The notes under the pieces are model-generated. The model had not been told where the DNA came from. It did no database searches and saw only the letters and a list, made by a program, of their open reading frames with translations. The position numbers and the translations under genes are program-made. A stretch of DNA of 64,000 nt, taken from positions 245,729-309,728 of the forward strand of contig CAVWQE010000012.1 in the NCBI GenBank assembly GCA_963757135.1. Reading direction: 5' to 3'. Positions 1 to 8,883 of the stretch are shown here, piece after piece. How positions within the stretch are numbered: the stretch's first letter is position 1; each line of letters begins with the position of its first letter. Origin of the DNA: Gp1-AA145 sp963757135 (GTDB lineage: Bacteria; Acidobacteriota; Terriglobia; Terriglobales; Acidobacteriaceae).

Positions 1-34
1 TGGTCAAAACATCACCCGGATACTATACGGACTG

Positions 35-520
35 ATGCGAAGAGCAGGGCTTGTCTTGCTGTGTTTAATCGCGCTGGGAGCAGTCTGCGACGCTCAGACC
101 ATTACGTTGACCCTTCAGGAAGACCTGAGCTCGAAGTTGCCCACAGGAACGATATTCACGGCCAGGGATGTTGCGGGGAAAATTTATCATGGGCATATCG
201 TCACACATCCGGCACGACGTTTGCTGCGTCGCGGTTCAATGAGATTGGTGTTCGATGATCCGGTTGCGCCTTCAAAAGACGAAGGCGTATTTCGCGCGGG
301 AAACAAAATGCGCCTGCTCAAGCTAGGCAGCTCACTCGCGTTAGGGAAATTGGCGGACGATTCCGTGGACGGGGCGATTGGCGCGGGCAAAGCCCGTTAT
401 GTAGCCGCCGCTGTGGGCGCGACGTTAATTGTTTTGCAGAAAGGTGGCGAAGCCAGGCTCCACCAGGGCGACACCATTGATGTCGAACCCAGACGACAAT
501 TTATTTTGAAATCAAACTAA
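35..520 (+). CDS. Secreted protein of unknown function
   Basis: A 161-residue protein with a clear Sec signal peptide: two arginines, a hydrophobic stretch (about residues 5-17) and a probable cleavage after CDA near residue 20. The rest is soluble, basic and probably beta-rich, with alternating charged and hydrophobic strands and no recognisable catalytic motif. A second hydrophobic patch (about residues 123-136, AAAVGATLIV) is too short and interrupted to be a sure membrane segment. The family is not recognised. It is likely periplasmic or surface exposed. It precedes a glycosyltransferase gene on the same strand by about 175 bases with no ORF of note between, so shared transcription is possible but not shown. 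Confidence 0.6.
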   Translation: MRRAGLVLLCLIALGAVCDAQTITLTLQEDLSSKLPTGTIFTARDVAGKIYHGHIVTHPARRLLRRGSMRLVFDDPVAPSKDEGVFRAGNKMRLLKLGSSLALGKLADDSVDGAIGAGKARYVAAAVGATLIVLQKGGEARLHQGDTIDVEPRRQFILKSN

Positions 521-694
521 TCCCACTTGCCAGTGCGTGTCGCGGACTGCGCGGTTCGATGAGCCCTTACCCTGCTGTTGCCGCACTGCCAACGAGATCA
601 AGGGCAGGGCCACTCGCCCAAGATGGTCGGAGCCAAGTATGCCTCGGCATTGCGGTTTGCCTCAACGTAGCCGAGCGTGCAGAATGGCTCAACC

Positions 695-1852
695 ATGCTG
701 GTCACTTTTCGCGCTACCCTCGCCGTAATATCCGCCTGCGCCACAGTGGCAAGCGTCGCCTACTGCCTTCTGTGTACTTGGGCAGGAATAAGATTTGCAC
801 GGCGGAGGAAGCGCGCAACTCTTGAATCAGTTGATCTTCCGCCGGTCTCCATCCTGAAGCCGCTGAAGGGGGCCGACCCGGAGATGTACGAAGCTCTGCG
901 GTCACACTGCCTGCAGGACTATCCCGAGTACGAAATTCTGTTCGGGGTTACGAGTGCTGATGACGCTGGCGCTCCAGCGGTCCAAAGGCTGATCGCGGAG
1001 TTTCCGCAGCGCAAGATTCGCGTAGTGCCTTGCGCTGATCGTTTGAGTGCGAACGGCAAGGTCAGCGCACTGGCGCAGCTTGTCCCGCAGGCGGCGCATG
1101 AGTTTTTGCTGGTCAACGACAGCGACATTCGCGTGCAGAGCGATTATCTGCGTACGGTCGTCGGGCAACTTATCCAGCCCGGAGTTGGTTTAGTAACCTG
1201 CCTTTACCGCGGAGTTCCCGGCCGCTCGATTGCCTCGAAGCTGGAAGCGCTGGGAATCAACACAGACTTCATGGCGGGAGTCCTGGCGGCGCGAATGATT
1301 GAGCGCGGCTTGCATTTTGGATTGGGATCGACGCTGGCGTTCCGGCGAAGCTCGCTGGCAAAGATCGGTGGATTCGAGGCGATCGTTGACTATCTGGCGG
1401 ACGACTACGAGTTGGGGCACAGGATTTCTAAGCAAGGTGAAGGAGTTGTGCTGTCGCACTCAGTCGTCCAAACGAATTTGCCTGCCTACGATTTCGCGGG
1501 ATTTTGGGCGCACCAGTTGCGTTGGGCCAGAACCATTCGAGCGTCGCGGCTGAATGGTTATGCGGGATTGATGCTGACATTTACGTTGCCATGGGCAGTA
1601 GCGGCTTTCGTGCTGCAGCCGACCTCGTGGACGGGATGGTTGCTGGCGGGCGCCTTCCTGGCGCGTCTGGCAATGGCGGTCGTGAGTGCGGTATTTGTAT
1701 TGCAAGATCGTGGCGCGCTGCGTCTGTGGTGGCTGCTGCCGGCGCGAGATTTTGTTGCCGTCGCGGTCTGGCTGGGAGGGTTGTTCGGGAAAAAGATCGT
1801 TTGGCGTGGTGAACAGTTCGAACTGGAAGATGGAAAGTTGAAGTCGGTTTGA
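695..1852 (+). CDS. hpnI: GT21 glycosyltransferase (HpnI / ceramide glucosyltransferase-like), copy 1
   Basis: Membrane glycosyltransferase of family GT21. An N-terminal membrane anchor (about residues 5-30) is followed by a GT2-type catalytic domain with the D1 region (PVSILKPLKG), the D2 motif VNDSDIRV, the D3 motif ADDYELG and a QLRW motif matching the family's (Q/R)xxRW. Hydrophobic helices close the C-terminus, which ends in KKIVWRGEQF, typical of HpnI. In hopanoid makers HpnI adds N-acetylglucosamine to bacteriohopanetetrol; related enzymes glucosylate ceramide. The lipid acceptor here cannot be told from sequence. I prefer the ATG at 695, which opens the membrane anchor; a GTG at 677 in the same frame would add six residues. 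A paralogue lies convergently downstream. Confidence 0.85.
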   Translation: MLVTFRATLAVISACATVASVAYCLLCTWAGIRFARRRKRATLESVDLPPVSILKPLKGADPEMYEALRSHCLQDYPEYEILFGVTSADDAGAPAVQRLIAEFPQRKIRVVPCADRLSANGKVSALAQLVPQAAHEFLLVNDSDIRVQSDYLRTVVGQLIQPGVGLVTCLYRGVPGRSIASKLEALGINTDFMAGVLAARMIERGLHFGLGSTLAFRRSSLAKIGGFEAIVDYLADDYELGHRISKQGEGVVLSHSVVQTNLPAYDFAGFWAHQLRWARTIRASRLNGYAGLMLTFTLPWAVAAFVLQPTSWTGWLLAGAFLARLAMAVVSAVFVLQDRGALRLWWLLPARDFVAVAVWLGGLFGKKIVWRGEQFELEDGKLKSV

Positions 1853-1864
1853 CGCCCTTGTGTT

Positions 1865-1878
1865 GTCCCTGAAGGGAC
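1865..1878. repeat. Short REP-type hairpin / possible bidirectional terminator
   Basis: GTCCC-tgaa-GGGAC, a five-base-pair stem in the 75-base gap between two convergent genes. It has no U-run, so it is a poor intrinsic terminator. It has the same form (GTCCC..GGGAC) as hairpins in the REP clusters near 10.3 kb and 17.7 kb. Confidence 0.45.
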
Positions 1879-1927
1879 TCGGATTCATCGCCGGCTTCAA
1901 TAGCAGCGGCGGGCTGCGTCAGCCGAG

Positions 1928-3121
1928 TCAGGCCTGAGCTTGCCGGCTTTGCGCAATGATTCTGCCGTCGTCGGTGAACCGATAAGTTTCGCCGCGCCAG
2001 TAAAAACTATGGCTGGCGAAACTCGCTGCCCATACGCAAAATCCTTGCAGGTCGCGCAAGGGATAGAGCCAGCACAGACGCAAGGCGCGCGGATCTTTGA
2101 GCAGTCCCCATCCGACCGCCACTGCCTGGATCAGTCGATTCAAGAACGCAGCCGTGAACAAAGCGAGGCCGAGTTTCGCATGCCCCAAAGCCGCGCCAGA
2201 AATAAACCCTAGAATTCCGAACGGCATTGCGAACGTCAGCCCCGAGCCGATGTGTCCCCAGGGACGCGAGTGACGCGTGCTTTTCATCCAGCGCAACTGA
2301 TCGCCGAGTGTTCTGAGCAGCGGGCGTGGCGTCAGCACGTGATAAATGACATAGTGCGAAAAAATGACTTTGTATCCGGCCGCCCAGATTTTGTTGCCGA
2401 GCACATAGTCGTCGGAGTAGTAGTCGGCGGTGGATGCAATGCCGCCGATCGCGTCCAGAGCGTCGCGGCGGAACGCGACTGCCGGGCCCAGCGCGAAGCG
2501 AATTCCTTCAAGCATGTCGGCAACGACCACGCCCGAGGGCATCTCGACCGACATGCCGATAGCTTCGAGCATTGACCAGAAGTCACCCGCGGGATCTCCG
2601 CGATAGAGGCAGCTGACCAAGCCGAGTCTGCGATCGAAAAGTGGAGGAACCACGTTGCGCAGGAAGTCAGGCCCGACGCGCACGTCACTGTCGCTGATGA
2701 CGAAATAATCGTTGCGCGAGAGCGCGATCATTTTGTCGAGCGTGTACACCTTGGCGTTCGGCCAGAGCGGCGGCCCGGACGTAACAACACGGCTCCTGAT
2801 CTGCGGATAACGCTGCCGCAATTTTTCCGCAACGACGATGGCGGGATCGTCTGCACTGCGCGCGCCAATGATGACTTCGAAGTCGGGGTAGTCCTGTTGA
2901 AAAAAGCTTTCGAGATTTTCTTCGAGCCGCGCCTCCATGCCGTGTGCGGGCTTGAAGATGGTGACGGGGGGAAGTTTGTCTGACGAAGTAGCAATCACCA
3001 TCTTCCGGTGTCGTTCCGACTGCTTCTTAAAGCGCGCGACAGCAAGGAGAACCAGGAATAGAAAAATTGAAGAACTAACAATCCCAAACGCCGAAACTCC
3101 AAGCAACACACGCCAGATCAA
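1928..3121 (-). CDS. GT21 glycosyltransferase (HpnI / ceramide glucosyltransferase-like), copy 2
   Basis: A 397-residue paralogue of the upstream GT21 enzyme. It has an N-terminal membrane helix (about residues 5-28), then PVTIFKPAHG (D1), VISDSDVRVG (D2), SDDYVLGNKI (D3) and QLRW, with C-terminal hydrophobic helices and the end motif FYWRGETYRF. The two copies differ widely outside the motifs, so this is an old duplication or separate acquisition rather than a recent copy. It is the last gene of a minus-strand operon: its start overlaps the preceding small gene by four bases, and that gene follows an ArnT-like transferase. Probable role: adding a sugar to a membrane lipid (hopanoid or ceramide-like) on the cytoplasmic face. 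The exact acceptor is unknown. Confidence 0.85.
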   Translation of the reverse strand: MIWRVLLGVSAFGIVSSSIFLFLVLLAVARFKKQSERHRKMVIATSSDKLPPVTIFKPAHGMEARLEENLESFFQQDYPDFEVIIGARSADDPAIVVAEKLRQRYPQIRSRVVTSGPPLWPNAKVYTLDKMIALSRNDYFVISDSDVRVGPDFLRNVVPPLFDRRLGLVSCLYRGDPAGDFWSMLEAIGMSVEMPSGVVVADMLEGIRFALGPAVAFRRDALDAIGGIASTADYYSDDYVLGNKIWAAGYKVIFSHYVIYHVLTPRPLLRTLGDQLRWMKSTRHSRPWGHIGSGLTFAMPFGILGFISGAALGHAKLGLALFTAAFLNRLIQAVAVGWGLLKDPRALRLCWLYPLRDLQGFCVWAASFASHSFYWRGETYRFTDDGRIIAQSRQAQA

Positions 3122-3315
3122 AGCGGGTATCCGTTCGGACCGATGCCGAGTATTTTTTCGCGCTCGCGTTTTGTGAGTTTCTTGCCTCGCATTTCTCGTG
3201 GAATGTGGGGCCAGACCTCTCGCTCCAGGTACTCTCTGATTGCCTGAACTCGCTTAGTGGTTTCAGCTGCAGTTTTTTTCTTTCCGCTGGCTTTAGACAT
3301 TCGCATTTTGGACAT
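3118..3315 (-). CDS. Small basic protein, possibly VapB-antitoxin-like C-terminus
   Basis: A 65-residue, lysine/arginine-rich protein. Its C-terminus (REKILGIGPNGYPL) resembles the tail of many VapB-type antitoxins (ILGYDExGLP), and the middle looks like an amphipathic helix. No toxin gene is next to it. The ATG at 3315 begins ten bases after the stop of the ArnT-like gene, and its stop overlaps the next start by four bases, so it is very likely translated as part of this operon. Function is unknown; the VapB likeness is based on a short motif only. Confidence 0.6.
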   Translation of the reverse strand: MSKMRMSKASGKKKTAAETTKRVQAIREYLEREVWPHIPREMRGKKLTKREREKILGIGPNGYPL

Positions 3316-3325
3316 CCTAATACAC

Positions 3326-5194
3326 TCACGGTCTTAACTCACGATTCGTAAAAACACTTTTCCCCCCGCTCCTCGCTAAAAAGTAGTGCGGCAGCCCGAC
3401 AAGCTCTTTGGGATTGTCCTGGTCAGTCCACAGAAAGACCGTGGTGGGACTGCTCCAGAGTTGTGCGAACGAAGACGCAGTTTCAAAAACGTGCGGCGCG
3501 TCAGGAAATTTCGATCCATACCAGAGATTGCCGCTGGGTTCGTGCAGAACGCGAACCCGAGTCTGTAAATAGAAGTTTAGGGTTGAGGCCTGGTGGTACT
3601 GGCCATCAATTACGATTACATCGCCGGGTTGGTAGTGCCTTTGGATCGCCGTGGCCAGCGGCTTGGACGAAAGAATCGGCGAGAAAATCACGAAGGCGGA
3701 GTGAACGCAGGCGAGCAGCGCTACCATCATTGCTGCAAGAAGCATGTTGCCGTATTCGGGCTTGCGCTTGTAGCGCAGCCACAAATTCATTCCTGCTCCG
3801 ATAAACAACGATGCCACGGCCCCAAACAATTGCCAGCGGAACATGCCCAGCGCCTCGGGCGTCAAGTCGAGAAAATGCCCGAGCGAGAAGTCGTAATCCT
3901 GTGGGTTTTTGCGCAACAGCTCAGCGAGATCCGCGCCGGGCGCGGGCGGCTTTGAGGAAAACAGCAGCACGATTCCAACCATGGATCCCGCCACAACCAC
4001 TGCAAATAAAGCCCACGACGAGATTCTCCCCGGCCGCCCTTCGGCTTCCGGCTCAGCAGCCTCTTTCGCCAGCCATCCTCCAATGAGCATGGCCAGCGCG
4101 GGAATGGCGGGAATAGTGTAGTACTCCTGACGGGTGGAGAAGGTGAAGAAACCCACGATTACTACCGCCCAGATCACAAACAATAAATTCGCCTGCTGAA
4201 CCGGCGAAAGTTCTCCGCGTAACTGCTGCATGCGCCAAGGCACAGTTTTCAGGCTCTGCGGCAGAAACGCGAGCCAGGGCGCGACCCAGAGCAGAGTCAG
4301 ACCCCAAAAAATCAAAAGCGGCACCGTGTCATATCCAGCCGGCACGCGTTTACCGAGATAACGATTGAGCTGTTCGTTGATGAAATAGAACCAGAGGAAG
4401 CCCTTCACATTTCCCTGGCTCGGATTCGCCAGCGCCGCCAGAATGTGCCACGGTGCGGCGATCGCAAGGAAAACAAAAGTGCTTGAAATCGGACGCAGCT
4501 TCTTCAGGTGGCCGAGATTTCGTGTAAATAACAAATACAAGATGGCGATGCCTAGCGGAAAAACCAAGCCGATCAGGCTTTTGGTCATTACGTTCAGTGC
4601 GCAGGAAGCAGCGAACCCCCAGCAGACGACGCGTGAAGGCGTTTGCTGGCGCAGCGAGAGCAGGAAGAACGTAACACTCAGCGTTACCCAAAGCCCGACC
4701 ATCGCGTCCGGAATCTCGAAACGAGTGAAGATGTAAGGGCCCAGCGAGGTACCCAACACAACTGCAGAGTAGAAGCCGGCACGCTCTCCGTATGCCAGTT
4801 TCCCCAGCCAGTAAGTCGATACTAAGAGCGCCAGGATCCCGAGCACGAGCGGAAGGCGCGTGCTCCAATCTTTGACGCCCAATATTTCGTAGCTGGCGGC
4901 GACGCCCCAATACATGAGCGGAGCCTTTTCGAGGTAGCGGATTCCGTCGGTGTAAAGCGTGACCCAATCGTGCCGCAGGACCATTTCGCGCGCGGCTTCG
5001 GCGTGAATGGTGTCGACGTCATCGAGTAGCGGCGGGGTAAATATTGCAGCGAAATAGATGGCAAGCCAGAGAAGCAGGATCACGGCCAGCGAACCGTAAC
5101 GAAAACGGGGCGCTCGCGATGCGGAAATCAAAAAGGGCGCCTCAACGGCTGTGGCATCGTCGCGCGATGCTGAAGTTGCCATGCTGGAAGGCAA
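3326..5194 (-). CDS. ArnT/PMT-like membrane glycosyltransferase (GT39/GT83 type)
   Basis: A 622-residue multi-pass membrane protein. After a soluble N-terminus (about 30 residues) it carries roughly a dozen hydrophobic segments. The first loop has the family signature: the acidic DDVDTIHAEAAREM stretch and, further on, EKAPLMYW. A C-terminal soluble part (from about residue 520) follows the last helices. Family members move a sugar from a polyprenyl-phosphate donor to lipid A or protein in the periplasm (ArnT adds aminoarabinose). The specific donor and acceptor are not deducible. It lies 16 bases after the PAS-receiver gene and 10 bases before the small gene, in one operon that ends with a GT21 enzyme, which points to lipid or envelope glycosylation. 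Confidence 0.85.
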   Translation of the reverse strand: MPSSMATSASRDDATAVEAPFLISASRAPRFRYGSLAVILLLWLAIYFAAIFTPPLLDDVDTIHAEAAREMVLRHDWVTLYTDGIRYLEKAPLMYWGVAASYEILGVKDWSTRLPLVLGILALLVSTYWLGKLAYGERAGFYSAVVLGTSLGPYIFTRFEIPDAMVGLWVTLSVTFFLLSLRQQTPSRVVCWGFAASCALNVMTKSLIGLVFPLGIAILYLLFTRNLGHLKKLRPISSTFVFLAIAAPWHILAALANPSQGNVKGFLWFYFINEQLNRYLGKRVPAGYDTVPLLIFWGLTLLWVAPWLAFLPQSLKTVPWRMQQLRGELSPVQQANLLFVIWAVVIVGFFTFSTRQEYYTIPAIPALAMLIGGWLAKEAAEPEAEGRPGRISSWALFAVVVAGSMVGIVLLFSSKPPAPGADLAELLRKNPQDYDFSLGHFLDLTPEALGMFRWQLFGAVASLFIGAGMNLWLRYKRKPEYGNMLLAAMMVALLACVHSAFVIFSPILSSKPLATAIQRHYQPGDVIVIDGQYHQASTLNFYLQTRVRVLHEPSGNLWYGSKFPDAPHVFETASSFAQLWSSPTTVFLWTDQDNPKELVGLPHYFLARSGGKSVFTNRELRP

Positions 5195-5210
5195 TTATAC
5201 GGGACGGGCT

Positions 5211-6509
5211 TTACAATCCGGCAGCCGCGGCAGCGTGTGCCTTCTTAGGTGGATCGAGGACACCGCCGACTTTCTCCGCCAACACGGGAAGCGAGAACGG
5301 CTTTTGCAGGAATGCACGATTCAGCCCTGGGACATCGCGGTGGAACACCGCAGACTGAGAGTAGCCGGATACAAAGAGCACCTTCATTTCCGGAAAAGCA
5401 GTCGTTAGCTTCCCAGCGAGTTGCTGGCCGCTCATCTGCGGCAACACCACATCCGTGATGACGAGGTCGATTTCGGAGTGGGACTTGCTGGTCTCCAAAG
5501 CTTCTTCAGCGCTGCCGGCAGAAAGAACCTTGTAGCCCGAGCGCGACAAGAATTCCGTCATAGACTCGCGCATCAAGCTTTCGTCTTCAACTATCAACAG
5601 GGTAGCGGGCCCGGTGCGATGGCGCTCGCAAGATGTGGAAGATAGAACTTCGGCCACTGCGGCAGCGTGATGGCCGAAAACCGGCGAAAGTGGATCCCAT
5701 GCGGTCGCGCTGAGGGAGGACATCATGTCTCTGGGCAGGCGGGCGAGGTCTAATTGCTCGCGAACCAGGTCAGATGCCCGACGGGTACCGCTTTTGATGA
5801 CTCTCAAGCGTGAACGGAGAGGACTGTCCGCGGGCAACGCCTCAAGTGTCAGTTCCGCGTTGGCCAGGACGGGCAGCAGGAAATTGTGCAGCGCCTCTGC
5901 AAGCTCGGTTATTCCTCGGCGCTCGGGAGTTGGCGCAATGGCGGCTTCAGGTGCGGATCGGAAGGCTTGTCCACTTCGTTGGGCGCAGTTGCATACCAAC
6001 CCGGTGATCTGGCCGCGATTATCCAGCACAGGAGATGCGACGAGATCCACGCGGCAGGCAGCGCCCGATTGCGGCTGTAGCTCCACCTCTCCGGCGAAAG
6101 GGCGGTGAGAGAATATCCGGCCCCATATCTGTCGGTAGCCTTCGGCCTGAGGTCCGCCGGCAATCAGCGAACTCAAGTCTTTTCCGACGGCCTGAAGCGA
6201 AGAATACCCGGTCAGTTTTTCGAACGCCGGGTTGACCCGGGAAACGATGCCCGCAGCATCCGTCATGAAGATCGCGTCATGAGATTGAGTTACCGCGTGC
6301 TGCAAATTGCGCAACGCCTGCGCCATCCGGGTCGAGGCTTCGGCGCTGAGGACGTCGCGTGGTGGAACGGTTGTTTCTGCCATAGCGTCTGATTTTTCAT
6401 CGGGTCTTGGCTGCATTCGGGTCGCGATCAAGCGAAGAAAATGTGATTTATGGCGATTGGCAGTGTTCCGGTTTGGGAGCAGGTCGTTTGAGGAATATGG
6501 ATTCGCCAT
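5211..6509 (-). CDS. PAS-domain / receiver-domain signalling protein lacking a kinase ATPase domain
   Basis: A 432-residue cytoplasmic regulator. A PAS domain (about residues 70-175, with DAIFMTDAAGIVSRVNPAFE) is followed by a helical segment (about 195-260) that looks like a dimerisation region but has no HisKA phospho-histidine block and no HATPase motifs. A receiver domain follows (about 303-420), with acidic VEDE, phospho-acceptor Asp353 in ITDVVLP, and the conserved lysine in QKPF. There is no DNA-binding domain. The layout suggests a sensor/receiver that signals through partners, or a kinase that lost its catalytic part. It heads an operon with envelope glycosyltransferases (16-base gap). 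The start could lie at internal Met32 or Met43, which would remove an unstructured N-terminus. Confidence 0.8.
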   Translation of the reverse strand: MANPYSSNDLLPNRNTANRHKSHFLRLIATRMQPRPDEKSDAMAETTVPPRDVLSAEASTRMAQALRNLQHAVTQSHDAIFMTDAAGIVSRVNPAFEKLTGYSSLQAVGKDLSSLIAGGPQAEGYRQIWGRIFSHRPFAGEVELQPQSGAACRVDLVASPVLDNRGQITGLVCNCAQRSGQAFRSAPEAAIAPTPERRGITELAEALHNFLLPVLANAELTLEALPADSPLRSRLRVIKSGTRRASDLVREQLDLARLPRDMMSSLSATAWDPLSPVFGHHAAAVAEVLSSTSCERHRTGPATLLIVEDESLMRESMTEFLSRSGYKVLSAGSAEEALETSKSHSEIDLVITDVVLPQMSGQQLAGKLTTAFPEMKVLFVSGYSQSAVFHRDVPGLNRAFLQKPFSLPVLAEKVGGVLDPPKKAHAAAAAGL

Positions 6510-6594
6510 CCCCTCCGAGATTGGTCAGCGCTCCTGCGTGATTCAATGTAACTGGCTGATTCTGCTACGATGAAATCGCTTCAAACCGCTAGCA

Positions 6595-7854
6595 ATGCCA
6601 CAACTTCCCCCGACTTTCTTATCTGATGCGAGCGTTGTCGCAGCCTACGTGATTTTCCTGGCTAGTTATGTCGTGTTCGCACTGGGAAAATTTCCCGGGT
6701 TGAAGATCGACCGTCCCGGGGCCGCCATTATCGGGGCAGTGGCGATGGTAGCTTTCCGCATCGTTCCGGCGCGAGGAGCGCTCGGTATGATCGACTTCCC
6801 CGCCATCGTTCTGCTGTTTTCAATGATGGTGATCGTCGGCAGCCTGCATCTGTGCGGCTTCTTCGAGTGGGCGGCGGAACTGGTCTGGAAGCATTTGCAT
6901 CCCGGCTGGTTACTTCCAGCAGTCATTTTCACTACCGGAATTCTCTCCGCGTTTTTGGTGAACGACATTATCTGCCTGGTGATGGTTCCGTTGGTTCTAA
7001 ATCTCACCCGGCGAATGCAACTGCCGGCATTGCCCTTCTTGCTGGCGGTTGCGACCGCCTCGAACATCGGCAGCGTGGCCACAATCACGGGAAATCCCCA
7101 GAACATGTTGATCGGTTCTTACTCTGCCATACAGTATCGCGATTTCCTCCTCCACCTTGGCCCAGTCGCGCTGGCGGGCCTTTTTTTTGACTGGCTTGTC
7201 CTATGGCGAATCTTTCTTGGAGAACTTTCAGCCGTCAGCGCGGCGGCTGTATCTTCTGTCGAAACCTTTCACCCTTCAAATCTTTCAGCTTCGAATCTGG
7301 CGAAACCCGGACTCGTGGTGGTATGCGTCGTGCTTGGATTTTTTCTGGGCGTGCCGCCCGCACTCGCATCCGCACTGGGAGCAGCCGTGCTCCTGATCAG
7401 CCGCACTACCGACTCGCACACCCTCTACGGTGAAGTGGACTGGGGACTTCTCGTCCTTTTCATCGGACTCTTCCTCATTGTTGGCGGTGCGGAGAACGCA
7501 GGGATAATCGGTCAGTTTCTAAAAATTGGTGATCACCTCAATCTTCACTCGTCCGGCGTGTTCATGCTGATAATCGTCGGGTTGGGCAATCTGGTCAGCA
7601 ATGTGCCCGCCGTGATGCTGCTGAAATCGCTGGTGCCTGGATTCCCCGATCCTCACCGTGCCTGGCTGTTGCTGGCCATGGCATCCACGCTGGCTGGAAA
7701 CCTGACGATCACCGGAAGTGTGGCGAACATTATTGTGGTCGAGACCGCGAAGCCGGATATGCACATCGGATTCCGGCAATACTTCAGGGTTGGGCTGCCA
7801 GTCACGGCGGGAACGCTGCTCATCGGATGGGCATGGCTGAGGCTGTTTCCCTAA
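6595..7854 (+). CDS. ArsB/NhaD/SLC13-superfamily anion permease
   Basis: A 419-residue integral membrane protein with about ten to eleven hydrophobic segments and two inverted halves. It shows the superfamily signatures VNDIICLVMVPLVL in the first half and ASNIGSVATITGNPQN just after, with matching SNVPAVML and LAGNLTITGS in the second half. Members move anions such as arsenite, citrate or dicarboxylates, or exchange sodium and protons. The substrate cannot be assigned here: there is no arsenic-resistance context (no arsR or arsC nearby). It starts 85 bases from a divergent regulator gene. It stands alone on the plus strand, with a GAF-domain gene about 80 bases downstream. Confidence 0.8.
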   Translation: MPQLPPTFLSDASVVAAYVIFLASYVVFALGKFPGLKIDRPGAAIIGAVAMVAFRIVPARGALGMIDFPAIVLLFSMMVIVGSLHLCGFFEWAAELVWKHLHPGWLLPAVIFTTGILSAFLVNDIICLVMVPLVLNLTRRMQLPALPFLLAVATASNIGSVATITGNPQNMLIGSYSAIQYRDFLLHLGPVALAGLFFDWLVLWRIFLGELSAVSAAAVSSVETFHPSNLSASNLAKPGLVVVCVVLGFFLGVPPALASALGAAVLLISRTTDSHTLYGEVDWGLLVLFIGLFLIVGGAENAGIIGQFLKIGDHLNLHSSGVFMLIIVGLGNLVSNVPAVMLLKSLVPGFPDPHRAWLLLAMASTLAGNLTITGSVANIIVVETAKPDMHIGFRQYFRVGLPVTAGTLLIGWAWLRLFP

Positions 7855-7937
7855 ACCGTGGCATGGTGACTTTCGGTTCCACGCCGCGCCATTAATCGTT
7901 GACACACGCGAACGCTGCGGGGGACGCTTGATGTGGA

Positions 7938-8744
7938 ATGGAATTCCAACCCGCATCCACGCTGCTTCTCGACGATCCATCACAATCGCTAGCGGATTCC
8001 TCATACCCGTCATTGTGCGCATCGGCGCGTATGGAATTTCAGGCGTCTCTGCAATTGTTAGCCGAACGTGCGTCATTTCTGACCGCCGCAACTGGCGTGG
8101 CCGTTGCACTCGCTGAGGGATCGTCCCTGAATTATTGCGCTGCCATTGGCGGCGATGTTTCCTTGCCTGGCAATGCGGTCGAAACCAGCGAACCAGCCAT
8201 TACGGACTGTATTCAGAAACGACGTGTGGTCCGCCTGGCAGCCGGTAGCGACTTCAAATTGCTGGTGCCGATTTCAACCGGGGGAAAGACCGTCGGCTTT
8301 TTCGAACTGGTGAGCAAATACGAGTGGACGGACCAGGATGTTGACGCCGTCTCGCGACTGGCGGACCTGGTCGCGGTTGCGTTCGAGCATCGGGTCGCGG
8401 CGGAAACAGCGGAAGCACAGGCATGGCATGCGTTGCCGGAACACTCGAGTCCGGTGGCATGGCATGCGCCCGAGAAACCTGATCTCGCACCTGTCAAAGA
8501 GTCAGAAACAGAGTCGTCGAAAATCACTGTTGTAAGCGTATGCGGAGTGTGCGGTTTTCCGGTTTCGCCGGGACGCAATCTGTGCGTGGAATGCGAGCAG
8601 CAATCCGATACTCCCATGCCTCCGGCGCCGGAATTATTCAGCACACAAAATCAAGAAAGCTGGATCAGTGAGCACGGGTACACCGTCGCGAGTCTGATTG
8701 TCAGCGCGCTGGCAGCAGCAATTATTTTTTGGCTGCGGCGGTAG
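7938..8744 (+). CDS. GAF-like domain protein with zinc ribbon and C-terminal membrane anchor
   Basis: A 268-residue protein. Residues about 35-155 look like a GAF fold (ATGVAVAL near the start, VRRLAAGSDFKLLVPISTGG in the middle, FFELVSK and DAVSRLADLVAVAFEHR at the end). A four-cysteine zinc ribbon follows (VCGVCGFPV, then LCVECEQQ, about residues 198-222). One C-terminal membrane helix (about 245-265) anchors it, ending in basic residues. Such proteins may sense a small molecule at the membrane; no ligand is deducible. There is a second possible start at Met32, preceded by a repeat of the first residues (MEFQP / MEFQA), so the first 31 residues may not be translated. Confidence 0.7.
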   Translation: MEFQPASTLLLDDPSQSLADSSYPSLCASARMEFQASLQLLAERASFLTAATGVAVALAEGSSLNYCAAIGGDVSLPGNAVETSEPAITDCIQKRRVVRLAAGSDFKLLVPISTGGKTVGFFELVSKYEWTDQDVDAVSRLADLVAVAFEHRVAAETAEAQAWHALPEHSSPVAWHAPEKPDLAPVKESETESSKITVVSVCGVCGFPVSPGRNLCVECEQQSDTPMPPAPELFSTQNQESWISEHGYTVASLIVSALAAAIIFWLRR

Positions 8745-8767
8745 GCACCGTTTCGCTTCTGAATTTC

Positions 8768-8865
8768 TTTGCGGCCTTCGCGTCCTTTGCGGTTACAAGG
8801 TTTGCAGCCGAGGTTCACGGTACTAAGCGAAGGCTCTAACCGCGAAGCGCGCTAAGTACGCAAAG
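8768..8865. repeat. Dispersed long palindromic repeat (TTTGCG family), copy 1
   Basis: Left arm at 8768-8795 (CTTTGCGG then CCTTTGCGGTTA) and a right arm at 8837-8865 (TAACCGCGAAG... ending CGCAAAG) form an imperfect long hairpin between convergent genes. The same architecture recurs near 21.0 kb and 48.8 kb. Confidence 0.6.
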
Positions 8866-8883
8866 AACTACTTCGACCTGACT

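Noticed and set aside
6595..7854. Arsenite pump (ArsB) assignment.
   Set aside because: The fold is right, but no arsenic genes are nearby and the superfamily has many substrates.
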